Assembly: GCF_000186225.1 (NCBI RefSeq)
Contig: NC_014933.1
Coordinates: 1,798,001 to 1,862,000, forward strand
Direction of reading: 5' to 3'
DNA length: 64,000 nt
Source: Bacteroides helcogenes P 36-108
Lineage (GTDB): Bacteria; Bacteroidota; Bacteroidia; Bacteroidales; Bacteroidaceae
Within the stretch, counting starts at the first letter, position 1, and every line of letters starts with the position of its first letter. A program made the position numbers and the translations under genes. This document shows, in pieces, positions 46,350-55,409 of the stretch. The notes beneath the pieces were generated by a model that had not been told where the DNA came from, searched no databases, and saw only the letters and a program-made list of their open reading frames with translations.

Positions 46350-48362
46350 CTATGGTTGTAGGATGTAGAAAGTTGCACCTGCCAGCAATGTGGCAAGTAC
46401 AGCCAGTAGTATTAGCAGTATCAGGCTGTATATGAACATAATTATTGTGCGCCAAAAGCTTTTCCACCAGGTACAACGATATAGTTGCTTGTAGTCCAAG
46501 CAAAATAGGCTGAACATGAGCCACCAAGGCAGTTCGTATAGATCACTTATTCTTGCATAGCCGTGGAAGGGTAATATAACTATACTTAGCAGAAGTAGCT
46601 GGCAGGCAATATAGGCTTGTATAAAGATATGTTCCGTGGTGTTATAGTTTGATTTATATTTCTTGCGGCGGAAGGCAAGCTGAGTAGCGAATGCAAACAA
46701 AGGTAGGGTGATGATGATATGAAATGCTTTGTTGCCGTGTCCCCAACTTATCAGCAGGTTACATACTTTTGTCAGGAAGGGAGATTGCCGAATGAATTGT
46801 TTGATTTTATCTTCCATTTTGTCACTGTTTTCTATCAGGGTGTCTATAAAGTCCTCCTCTTTGTCTTCGTATCGGGTATTGAAAGTGACAGTTGCACTAT
46901 CTTTCGTCGATTGCTCCTGAATCTTTTCCAGACTCTTCTCCAGGTCATCCAAAGTAATGGCAAGCATTTTCTTTTCTTCTTCGGACGTAGCTTTTTTCAG
47001 CTTTCTTTGTAGTTTTTTTTGGGCGGAAATGATTTTTTCTTTCTTTTCCTCCTGTAACTCTTGTTGGGTAGCCTTTTTCGGATTCAATGCTTCCGGGGCT
47101 ACCAGTTGTACAGTCATGAGGTAGAGTGCGGCAAGGATGAACAAGGTTTGGAACGGACGGAAATACTGTATTCGTTTCCCGCCGATGAAATCACGAATCA
47201 GGTAGCCAGGGCGATAGAGCAAATCGATGAGTGTGCGTCCGAATCCCCTGTCTATATTGAAGAAACCTCCGGCAATGTTTTTCAGAGCATTGCTCAGACG
47301 ATAGCGTGGAGTGTTGCGGCTTTGTCCACAACGATTGCAGTAATTTCCGATATAAGTAGTGCCGCAGTTCTGGCAGACACTTGTCTCGTTTGTAATGGGG
47401 GGTGTTTCATTTCCCCGTATCAACTTGAGGCGGAATGCACGCAAGCGCACTGTGCAAGGATGCCACCAAGGGGTGATGAGAGCCTTTGCCTTGTCAGGAA
47501 GAATTCGTCTTTTCTGCAAGACTCCCCATATTGTTAGCAGAAAGATGAATGCGAAAAAAAAACTGTCCGTTCTTTCCTTTTCTTCGTATGACAACCAGAT
47601 TAGTGACAATAAGAGAACAATTTGCCAGATACTTATTCTTCTCTTTTTCCGAAAGGAGACTGTGGTGTCATTTTCAGGGCAGATGGGTTTCTCGATTTCG
47701 AATATTGGCGATTGTTCTTCTTTGTTTTCCAGCAACTCGTCCAAAGTACTCATTATTTTCCAATGTGGATACTTGCTTAGTTCTCTGGCGGTGGTCACTC
47801 CATGGGTCACACCGGCAAAATCCACTCCGGCTGCTTGGGCTGTCTCCGCATCCACCGTACTGTCTCCGATATATAGTGTCTCGTTTTTGGAGGCGTGTAG
47901 TTGCTTGATGGCAAAAAGTAAACCTTCAGGTGCAGGTTTGGCTTCTTTTACGTCTTCGCCACCTACAATGATATCCATGAAATTGGTTGGAAAATGTAAA
48001 TCAAGGAGCTCCTTTATCCGGTAACGATATTTAGTGGAAATAATCCCTATTCGTGCTCCAGTATCTTTTAAAGCCACCAATACAGACTTAGTTTCGAGGA
48101 AAAGCACTGTGTTGACAGTCATATGTGTATCCGCCTCTTTAGTGTACTCTTGCTTGAAATCCATCAGTTGCCTGATATCTGTTACTCCGGTAAGGATGGA
48201 AAAAGAATCTTCCAGAGTTTTTCCAATGGTACGTTTGATATCTTCATCTGCCACTTCCGTGTATCCGTGCCTGGTGAGTACATTTCGGAAACAAGTAACA
48301 ATACCACGTGATGAATCGGCAAGAGTATAGTCAAAGTCGAAGAGGTAGGTAGTATAATTCAT
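46350..48362 (-). CDS. HAD-family phosphatase fused to a DUF3667 membrane domain
   Basis: 670 residues, an unusual two-part protein. Residues 1-215 are a HAD-IA phosphatase of the phosphoglycolate phosphatase type: nucleophile motif FDFDYTLADSS near 8-18, IGIISTKYR near 107, and the acidic motif IGDSTVDAETAQAAG near 165. Two hydrophobic segments follow (about 245-290). Cys330, Cys333, Cys342 and Cys345 form a zinc ribbon (CQNC...CNRCGQ) that opens a DUF3667 domain with SNALKNIAGGFFNIDRGF and about five transmembrane segments. No frameshift joins the parts. Substrate unknown; the fusion suggests the phosphatase is tethered to the membrane. Confidence 0.88.
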   Translation of the reverse strand: MNYTTYLFDFDYTLADSSRGIVTCFRNVLTRHGYTEVADEDIKRTIGKTLEDSFSILTGVTDIRQLMDFKQEYTKEADTHMTVNTVLFLETKSVLVALKDTGARIGIISTKYRYRIKELLDLHFPTNFMDIIVGGEDVKEAKPAPEGLLFAIKQLHASKNETLYIGDSTVDAETAQAAGVDFAGVTHGVTTARELSKYPHWKIMSTLDELLENKEEQSPIFEIEKPICPENDTTVSFRKKRRISIWQIVLLLSLIWLSYEEKERTDSFFFAFIFLLTIWGVLQKRRILPDKAKALITPWWHPCTVRLRAFRLKLIRGNETPPITNETSVCQNCGTTYIGNYCNRCGQSRNTPRYRLSNALKNIAGGFFNIDRGFGRTLIDLLYRPGYLIRDFIGGKRIQYFRPFQTLFILAALYLMTVQLVAPEALNPKKATQQELQEEKKEKIISAQKKLQRKLKKATSEEEKKMLAITLDDLEKSLEKIQEQSTKDSATVTFNTRYEDKEEDFIDTLIENSDKMEDKIKQFIRQSPFLTKVCNLLISWGHGNKAFHIIITLPLFAFATQLAFRRKKYKSNYNTTEHIFIQAYIACQLLLLSIVILPFHGYARISDLYELPWWLMFSLFCLDYKQLYRCTWWKSFWRTIIMFIYSLILLILLAVLATLLAGATFYILQP

Positions 48363-48375
48363 TGTGTTTTTTTTA

Positions 48376-48383
48376 CAAAGATA
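48376..48383 (-). promoter_or_regulatory. -7 promoter box of the HAD-DUF3667 gene
   Basis: TATCTTTG on the minus strand, 13 bases before the ATG; the short leader is unusual but no other box is closer to consensus. Confidence 0.4.
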
Positions 48384-48404
48384 TAAAATAATTATATTCA
48401 GACT

Positions 48405-48436
48405 GTTGTTCTGTCGGAGAAAGAATGTATTTTTGT
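48405..48436 (+). promoter_or_regulatory. promoter of the GH92 operon
   Basis: GTTG (48405-48408), 20 bases, TATTTTTG (48429-48436). With a start about 7 bases later, the ATG at 48448 would be nearly leaderless, which supports the ATG at 48466. Confidence 0.6.
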
Positions 48437-48465
48437 AACAAACTACAATGAAAACTTCTGTTTGT

Positions 48466-50691
48466 ATGAAAAAGTTTCTTCTTTTGACATTGGTTATCGG
48501 GGTGCTTTTAGGAGCATGTGTATCGGGTAAACAAACACAACCTGAAACAGATTATTCCTCTTTGGTAAATCCTTTTGTGGGAACCGATTTTACAGGTAAT
48601 ACTTATCCGGGTGCACAAGTGCCGTTTGGTATGGTGCAATTGAGTCCGGATAATGGATTGCCCGGATGGGATCGTATTTCTGGATATTTTTATCCGGATA
48701 GCACGATCTCCGGATTCAGTCATACACACCTTTCAGGCACTGGAGCCGGTGATTTATATGATATTTCCTTTATGCCTGTCATTATGCCCTATCAGGAAGC
48801 GGAAGCTCCATTAGGGATTTATTCTAAATTTTCTCATCAGGATGAGGAGGCTTCGGCCGGTTATTACAGTGTTTTGCTGAAGGATTATAATATTCGTGTC
48901 GAACTGACTGCCACTGAGCGTTGCGGTATTCAGCGATATTCTTTTCCTAAGGGCCGGGCGACGGTTTTCTTGAATCTGAAAAAGGCGATGAATTGGGATG
49001 TTACTGTCGATTCCCATATAGAGATTGTGGATTCATGCACTATTCAAGGTTTTCGTTTCTCTGACGGGTGGGCGCGTAACCAACGTGTGTATTTCTGTAC
49101 TCGCTTTTCCAAGCCATTTATGGCATTTGAGCTTGATACCACGGCGGTTCAGCTTAAAGGTGGTCAGGTAGGTTCGGCTTGCGTGGCTCGTTTTGATTTC
49201 CAAACCTCTGTTGGAGGAGAACAAATAGTGTTTAGCACTGGACTGTCGGGGGTAAGTATGGAAGGTGCTGCCGGAAACTTGGCTGCCGAAGCTCCCCATA
49301 ATGATTTTGACAGCTATGTGTCGGCGGCCAGGAGTAATTGGAATCGTCAGCTTGGTAAGATAGAAGTGACTGGAACTGATAAGGATGATAAGATGAACTT
49401 CTATACCGCTTTATACCATTCGATGCTTGCTCCTACTATTTTTAGTGATGTGGATGGTTCCTATCGTGGTCCGGACGGACAGATTCACCGAACTGACGGT
49501 TGGGTGAACTATGGAACTTTCTCCTTGTGGGATACTTTTCGTGCAGCGCATCCTCTGTTTACTTATACGGAGCCGCAGCGCGTCAATGATATGGTGAAGT
49601 CTTTTCTCGCTTTCTATGAGCAGAATGGGCGTTTGCCGGTATGGAACCTTTGGGGGAGTGAGACGGATATGATGATTGGTTATCATGCTGTGCCCGTTAT
49701 AGTTGATGCTTATCTCAAGGGGATTGGAGACTTTGATGCCGAGAAGGCTTTGACTGCTTGTGTGGCTACGGCCAGTCTTGACAATTATAGAGGAATCGGT
49801 TTGTATAAAAAGTTAGGATATGTGCCTTACAATGTGGTAGATAAATATAATGCGGACAATTGGTCTTTATCAAGGACGCTGGAATATGCTTATGATGACT
49901 ATTGCATAGCCCTAATGGCCCGGAAGATGGGTAAAACTGCATTGGCCGAAGAATTTCAGAAGCGGTCAGAAAGCTATAAGAATGTATTCAATCCTTCGAC
50001 GGGTTTCATGCAACCAAAGAATGACAAGGGGATATTTCAGCCTGATTTCTGTCCTGATGAATATACAGCCCATATCTGTGAGAGCAATGCCTGGCAGTAT
50101 TTGTGGTCAGTACAGCAGGATATTCCCGGACTGATTGCTTTGGCGGGGGGCAGTGGCCGTTTTGCTGAAAAATTGGACAGCATGTTCACTTATGTATCTG
50201 TAAAGAATGTTGATTTACCGCTTTTCAGTACGGGTATGATAGGACAGTATGCTCATGGCAACGAGCCCAGCCATCATGTTATTTATCTATATAATAAGGT
50301 ACATGAACCTTGGAAGACACAGAAGTATGTGGCTCAGGTGATGCGTGAACTTTATTTTAATGCTCCTGCGGGTCTTTGTGGTAACGAGGATTGTGGGCAA
50401 ATGTCAGCTTGGTATGTGTTCAGTGCAATGGGATTTTATCCAGTCAATCCGGTAGGGGGAGAATATGAAATTGGTACTCCGCTTTTTCCGGAGATGCGTA
50501 TGCATTTAGATAACGGAAAAACCTTCACAGCTCTTGCTCCCAATGTCAATCGGCAAAATATCTATATTCATTCTGTGAAGGTTAATGGCCGGCCTTATGA
50601 TAAAAGTTATCTCACTCATCAACAGATCATGGATGGAGCTACAGTAGAGTTTGAAATGGGAGCAGTTCCCGGTAAATGCTGGTATCATTGA
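48466..50691 (+). CDS. GH92 exo-alpha-mannosidase lipoprotein (first of three)
   Basis: 741 residues. The start at 48466 gives a lipoprotein signal MKKFLLLTLVIGVLLGAC (Cys18); an ATG 18 bases upstream is possible. GH92 enzymes are calcium-dependent inverting alpha-mannosidases. N-domain motifs are VNPFVGTDFTGNTYPGA and HTHLSGTGAGD. In the catalytic domain SLWDTFRAAHPL, YAYDDYCIALMA, QYAHGNEPSHHVIYLYN (Glu600) and CGNEDCGQMSAWYVFSAMGF are conserved. Likely trims terminal alpha-mannose from N-glycans or mannan at the cell surface or in the periplasm. First gene of a four-gene operon. Confidence 0.95.
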   Translation: MKKFLLLTLVIGVLLGACVSGKQTQPETDYSSLVNPFVGTDFTGNTYPGAQVPFGMVQLSPDNGLPGWDRISGYFYPDSTISGFSHTHLSGTGAGDLYDISFMPVIMPYQEAEAPLGIYSKFSHQDEEASAGYYSVLLKDYNIRVELTATERCGIQRYSFPKGRATVFLNLKKAMNWDVTVDSHIEIVDSCTIQGFRFSDGWARNQRVYFCTRFSKPFMAFELDTTAVQLKGGQVGSACVARFDFQTSVGGEQIVFSTGLSGVSMEGAAGNLAAEAPHNDFDSYVSAARSNWNRQLGKIEVTGTDKDDKMNFYTALYHSMLAPTIFSDVDGSYRGPDGQIHRTDGWVNYGTFSLWDTFRAAHPLFTYTEPQRVNDMVKSFLAFYEQNGRLPVWNLWGSETDMMIGYHAVPVIVDAYLKGIGDFDAEKALTACVATASLDNYRGIGLYKKLGYVPYNVVDKYNADNWSLSRTLEYAYDDYCIALMARKMGKTALAEEFQKRSESYKNVFNPSTGFMQPKNDKGIFQPDFCPDEYTAHICESNAWQYLWSVQQDIPGLIALAGGSGRFAEKLDSMFTYVSVKNVDLPLFSTGMIGQYAHGNEPSHHVIYLYNKVHEPWKTQKYVAQVMRELYFNAPAGLCGNEDCGQMSAWYVFSAMGFYPVNPVGGEYEIGTPLFPEMRMHLDNGKTFTALAPNVNRQNIYIHSVKVNGRPYDKSYLTHQQIMDGATVEFEMGAVPGKCWYH

Positions 50692-50734
50692 AGCCTGACC
50701 TTTGTTTGGAAATATTATAAAAATCTCATAATCA

Positions 50735-53029
50735 ATGAAAAATAACATTTTGTCACACATTTGCCTGGTGATAGCCTTGGCGATACAAACTACGGGATGT
50801 ACCCGTCTGACGGAGGATACGGACAAGGACTATACAGCTTTTGTGAATCCCTTTATCGGCACGGGAGGGCATGGGCATACGCATCCGGGAGCTATGGTTC
50901 CTCATGGAATGATTCAACCCGGCCCTGATACTCGAATTCATGGATGGGATGCTTGTTCCGGTTACTACTATGGAGATTCGGTTATCAATGGATTCGCCCA
51001 TACCCGCCTTAGCGGTACGGGGTGCGCCGATTTTGGCGATTTCTTGTTGATGCCTACCGTTGGTGAGCAAGACATTACTTATGTCGGAGAGAAGGAAGAC
51101 AAGAATCATTGCGCTTATGCCTCCCCCTTTTCTCATGCAGCGGAAAAAGCTGAACCGGGTTATTATTCCGTTTTCTTGAGCAGATATGGTGTGCAGGCTG
51201 AACTGACGGCTACCGAGCGAACGGCACTTCATCGTTATACTTTTCCTGCCAATTCCAAATCCGGATTTATACTCGACCTTGATTATGCCATTCAGGAGCA
51301 GACTAATCAAATCATGGATGTGGAAGTATTGAACGACACTACTATACGTGCTTACAAGCGGAATGTCTGGTGGGCTTATCAACAGGATATCTATTTTTAT
51401 GCCCGTTTCTCTAAACCTTTCACTGCACAGGTGGTGCGAGATACGGTTAAGACAGGTGCTAAAGAAGAACCCCGTTGCAAACTTTTGCTGAACTTTGCTA
51501 CAACTGAAGGTGAACAAGTGCTCGTAAAGGCTGCGGTTTCTTCTGTGGACTATGAAGGCGCCGAGAATAACCTGATGACTGAGATGCCTACCTGGAACTT
51601 TGAAGGCACTCGCTCCGCTGCCAAGCAAAAGTGGAATAATTGCCTGAAAAAGATTGATGTATTGACTGATGATATTGATCGGCTCACCATCTTCTATACA
51701 GCTCTTTATCATGCCAATATAAGTCCTAACCTCTTTACTGATGCGGACGGGCGTTATTTGGGTATGGATTTGCAGGTTCATCAGGGGGATGTGGAGGATC
51801 CGATATATACCATCTTTTCCTTGTGGGATACCTTCCGTGCACTTCATCCTTTGATCAGCATTATAGAACCTCAACAGAATGAGGCTTATATACGCTCTTT
51901 AATCAGAAAAGGAAAAGAGGGCGGGCTGGTTCCGAAATGGGATTGCGTTGCCAATTATACAGGGTGTATGATTGGATACCATATTGCTTCGCTGGTGGCA
52001 GACGCTTATACCAAAGGTTATCGGAATTTTGATGTAGATGCCGCTTATAAAGCCTGTCTCCGTGTGGCCGAGTATGATACAGTGGGTATTTCTTCTGTTG
52101 TTCCGAAGTGGCTTTATCCCTACATCATGCCGGTGGCACGATATTATAAAAACACAATGGGTTACGTACCCTGTGACAAGGACAATGAGGCTGTGGCAAA
52201 GGGCTTGGAGTATGCCTATGATGACTGGTGTATTTCTGTTCTGGCCGAAGCACTTGGAGATAAGGTAAATGCCGGGAAATACAGTCATTTTGCCAAAGGA
52301 TATATCCACTACTTCGATCCCGATACTCGCTTCATGCGTGGAAAAGACAGCAAGGGTAGTTGGCGTACACCTTTTGACCCCTATCGTTCCAATCACCGTG
52401 CTGATGATTATTGTGAGGGCAATGCCTATCAGTGGAGTTGGTTTGTACCGCAAGATGTAGAGGGGCTGGTATCGTTGTTAGGGGGAGAAGAAGCTTTTGC
52501 GGCTAAACTCGACTCTCTGTTTGATGCTCCTTCCGAACTGACCGGTGAAGATGTTTCGGCCGATATATCCGGGCTGATAGGGCAGTATGCGCATGGTAAC
52601 GAGCCGAGCCATCACATAACGCATCTTTATAATTACGTTCATCGTCCGTGGAAGACGCAGACGTTGGTGGACAGTGTGCTCCAACATCAGTATGCCAATG
52701 CTCCGGATGGTTTGTCTGGTAATGAAGACTGTGGCCAGATGTCGGCCTGGTATATTCTCAACTCAATGGGGTTCTATCAGGTTTGTCCCGGAAATCCGGT
52801 CTATTCCATAGGCCGTCCGTTGTTTGCGGAAGTCACCATTCATTTGCCGGATGGAAAGGCATTTGTCATTCGTACACAGAATAACTCCAAAGTAAACAAG
52901 TATATAGAGTCTGTGAAGTTGAACGGGCGTATCTTGCAGACTCCTTTTTTCACCCATGCCGAAATGGCGGCAGGGGGAGAGATGGAGATTGTGATGACGG
53001 ATAAACCCGGTCGTTGGAAAACCAAATAG
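50735..53029 (+). CDS. GH92 exo-alpha-mannosidase lipoprotein (second of three)
   Basis: 764 residues with lipoprotein signal ending in QTTGC (Cys22). GH92 motifs: VNPFIGTGGHGHTHPGAMVP, HTRLSGTGCADFGD, SLWDTFRALHPL, EYAYDDWCISVLA, QYAHGNEPSHHITHLYN with Glu623, and SGNEDCGQMSAWYILNSMGF. The conserved Glu and the ED pair are present, so it should be an active alpha-mannosidase. The GHGHTHPGA opening is the most common GH92 form. It follows the first GH92 by 43 bases. Linkage preference (alpha-1,2, 1,3 or 1,6) cannot be read from sequence. Confidence 0.95.
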   Translation: MKNNILSHICLVIALAIQTTGCTRLTEDTDKDYTAFVNPFIGTGGHGHTHPGAMVPHGMIQPGPDTRIHGWDACSGYYYGDSVINGFAHTRLSGTGCADFGDFLLMPTVGEQDITYVGEKEDKNHCAYASPFSHAAEKAEPGYYSVFLSRYGVQAELTATERTALHRYTFPANSKSGFILDLDYAIQEQTNQIMDVEVLNDTTIRAYKRNVWWAYQQDIYFYARFSKPFTAQVVRDTVKTGAKEEPRCKLLLNFATTEGEQVLVKAAVSSVDYEGAENNLMTEMPTWNFEGTRSAAKQKWNNCLKKIDVLTDDIDRLTIFYTALYHANISPNLFTDADGRYLGMDLQVHQGDVEDPIYTIFSLWDTFRALHPLISIIEPQQNEAYIRSLIRKGKEGGLVPKWDCVANYTGCMIGYHIASLVADAYTKGYRNFDVDAAYKACLRVAEYDTVGISSVVPKWLYPYIMPVARYYKNTMGYVPCDKDNEAVAKGLEYAYDDWCISVLAEALGDKVNAGKYSHFAKGYIHYFDPDTRFMRGKDSKGSWRTPFDPYRSNHRADDYCEGNAYQWSWFVPQDVEGLVSLLGGEEAFAAKLDSLFDAPSELTGEDVSADISGLIGQYAHGNEPSHHITHLYNYVHRPWKTQTLVDSVLQHQYANAPDGLSGNEDCGQMSAWYILNSMGFYQVCPGNPVYSIGRPLFAEVTIHLPDGKAFVIRTQNNSKVNKYIESVKLNGRILQTPFFTHAEMAAGGEMEIVMTDKPGRWKTK

Positions 53030-53073
53030 CGGTCTATATATTCTATGTATTCAAAAAAAACTCGATAAATAAT

Positions 53074-55377
53074 ATGAAGAAATCTTTTTTGTCAGTATTC
53101 CTTTTTTGTTGCGCCTCATTGTTGCAGGCCAAGGATTATGCAGACTATGTCAATCCATTGGTGGGCACACAGTCTTCGTTTGAGCTATCGACGGGAAATA
53201 CCTATCCCGCCATTGCGCTTCCGTGGGGTATGAACTTCTGGACCCCGCAGACGGGGAAGATGGGAGACGGGTGGCAATATGTTTATACAGCCCATAAGAT
53301 TCGGGGATTTAAGCAGACCCATCAGCCCAGCCCGTGGATCAATGATTACGGCCAGTTCAGTATTATGCCTGTTACTGGTAAACCTGAGTTTCAGGAAGAC
53401 AGACGGGCCAGTTGGTTTTCGCACAAAAGTGAGGAGGCAAAACCTTATTACTATAAGGTATATCTTGCAGATTACGATGTTGTCACGGAGATTGCTCCTA
53501 CCGAACGGGCAGCCATGTTTCGCTTCACCTTCCCGGAGAATAACTCGTATGTGGTGATTGATGCTTTCGACCGGAATTCACATGTCCGGGTGATTCCGAG
53601 TGAGAATAAAATTGTGGGATATACCACCCGCAACAGTGGCGGAGTTCCAGACAATTTCAAGAATTATTTTGTGGTAGTCTTTGACAAACCTTTCAGCTAT
53701 ACCTCTACTTTCTCTAATGATGTTCAGCCTACTGGCGGCAGTGCTCCTATGAGCCTGAAAGAGGGTCGGTTGGAGCAGACAGACTTTCATACCGGTGCTG
53801 TCATTGGTTTTAAAACAAAGAAAGGTGAGATTGTCCATGCGCGTGTGGCTTCCTCCTTTATCAGTCCCGAGCAGGCTGAACAGAATCTGAAGGAGTTGGG
53901 CAATGAAGGTTTTGATGCCATTGTTCAGGATGGTAAGACGGCTTGGAACAAGGCGTTGGGCAGAATAGAGGTAGAGGGTGGAACGCTTGATCAATACCGC
54001 ACTTTTTACTCCTGCCTTTACCGTTCCTTACTTTTCCCACGCAAGTTTTACGAGATAGATGCCAAAGGGAAAGTGGTTCATTATAGTCCCTATAATGGTG
54101 AAGTGATGCCCGGATATATGTATACCGATACCGGCTTTTGGGATACCTTCCGCTGCTTGTTCCCTTTTCTGAACCTGATGTATCCGTCTGTCAACAAGGA
54201 GATTCAGGAAGGCTTGATAAATACCTATAAGGAAAGTGGCTTCTTTCCCGAATGGGCAAGTCCCGGACATCGTGGCTGCATGGTAGGAAACAATTCGGCT
54301 TCTGTATTGGTGGATGCTTATCGGAAGAGGGTGTGTGTAGAGGATGTGGAAACTCTCTACAAGGGCTTGATTCATGGTACGGAGGCTGTTCATCCCGAAG
54401 TATCTTCTACCGGGCGTCTTGGATTTGAATACTATAATAAATTGGGCTATGTACCCTATGATGTGAAGATTAATGAAAATGCCGCCCGTACTTTGGAGTA
54501 TGCCTACGATGATTGGTGCATTCTGCAACTGGCTAAAGAACTGAATCGTCCGAAGAAGGAAGTCAAACTCCTTGAAAAGCGTGCTTTAAATTACCGGAAT
54601 CTGTTCGATCCTTCCACCAAGTTGATGCGCGGTAAGAATGCGAACGGTGAATTTATGGCTCCCTTTTCTCCTCTGAAGTGGGGAGATGCCTTTACCGAAG
54701 GGAACAGTTGGCACTACTCCTGGTCTGTATTCCACGATCCTCAAGGCTTGATTGACTTGATGGGAGGAAAGGCGGCATTTGTCGGAATGCTTGATTCCGT
54801 TTTTGCCGTACCTCCTGTTTTCGATGAAAGCTATTATGGCCAAGTCATTCATGAGATACGTGAAATGACGGTGATGAATATGGGCAATTATGCGCACGGC
54901 AACCAGCCCATACAACACATGATTTATCTTTATAACTATGCGGGGCAACCTTGGAAAGCACAATATTGGTTGCGTCAGGTGATGAACCGCATGTACACAG
55001 ACCGTCCCGACGGTTATTGCGGTGACGAGGACAATGGGCAGACTTCAGCATGGTATGTCTTTTCTGCTTTTGGTTTCTATCCTGTTTGTCCGGGCACGGA
55101 CGAGTATGTCTTGGGTGCACCTCTTTTCAAGAAGGCGGTGCTTCACTTTGAGAATGGCAACGACCTTGTGATAAGTGCTCCTCAAAACTCTGCTACTGAT
55201 ATCTACATTGACCGCATTGTTTTCAACGGACAAGAATACTCCAAGAACTTCTTGAAGCATGCCGACCTTTTGAGGGGTGGAATATTGGATGTGAAGATGT
55301 CCGATGTACCCAATCGGCAAAGGGGAATAGCCGAGAGTGACCTGCCTTATTCGTTTTCTCGGAAGATTGGAAAATAG
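53074..55377 (+). CDS. GH92 enzyme with Gln in place of the conserved acid (third of three)
   Basis: 767 residues from MKKSFLSVFLFCCASLLQAK, a type I signal peptide, so unlike its neighbours it is probably periplasmic and soluble. GH92 motifs are YVNPLVGTQSSFELSTGNTYP, GFWDTFRCLFPF, EYAYDDWCILQLA and CGDEDNGQTSAWYVFSAFGF. The motif HGNEPSHH of the other two copies reads HGNQPIQH here, with Gln611 at the position of Glu600 and Glu623. In GH92 family work this Glu acts as general acid; a Gln there was described in a GH92 enzyme that removes mannose from mannose-1-phosphate-6-mannose. Activity on phosphomannosyl glycans is inferred. Confidence 0.93.
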   Translation: MKKSFLSVFLFCCASLLQAKDYADYVNPLVGTQSSFELSTGNTYPAIALPWGMNFWTPQTGKMGDGWQYVYTAHKIRGFKQTHQPSPWINDYGQFSIMPVTGKPEFQEDRRASWFSHKSEEAKPYYYKVYLADYDVVTEIAPTERAAMFRFTFPENNSYVVIDAFDRNSHVRVIPSENKIVGYTTRNSGGVPDNFKNYFVVVFDKPFSYTSTFSNDVQPTGGSAPMSLKEGRLEQTDFHTGAVIGFKTKKGEIVHARVASSFISPEQAEQNLKELGNEGFDAIVQDGKTAWNKALGRIEVEGGTLDQYRTFYSCLYRSLLFPRKFYEIDAKGKVVHYSPYNGEVMPGYMYTDTGFWDTFRCLFPFLNLMYPSVNKEIQEGLINTYKESGFFPEWASPGHRGCMVGNNSASVLVDAYRKRVCVEDVETLYKGLIHGTEAVHPEVSSTGRLGFEYYNKLGYVPYDVKINENAARTLEYAYDDWCILQLAKELNRPKKEVKLLEKRALNYRNLFDPSTKLMRGKNANGEFMAPFSPLKWGDAFTEGNSWHYSWSVFHDPQGLIDLMGGKAAFVGMLDSVFAVPPVFDESYYGQVIHEIREMTVMNMGNYAHGNQPIQHMIYLYNYAGQPWKAQYWLRQVMNRMYTDRPDGYCGDEDNGQTSAWYVFSAFGFYPVCPGTDEYVLGAPLFKKAVLHFENGNDLVISAPQNSATDIYIDRIVFNGQEYSKNFLKHADLLRGGILDVKMSDVPNRQRGIAESDLPYSFSRKIGK

Positions 55378-55409
55378 AACTGTAATATTTAATATAAACG
55401 ATAAGAAAA

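Noticed and set aside
50753..51874. 373-codon open frame antisense to the second GH92
   Set aside because: No family motifs; the GH92 frame is fully supported by conserved blocks.
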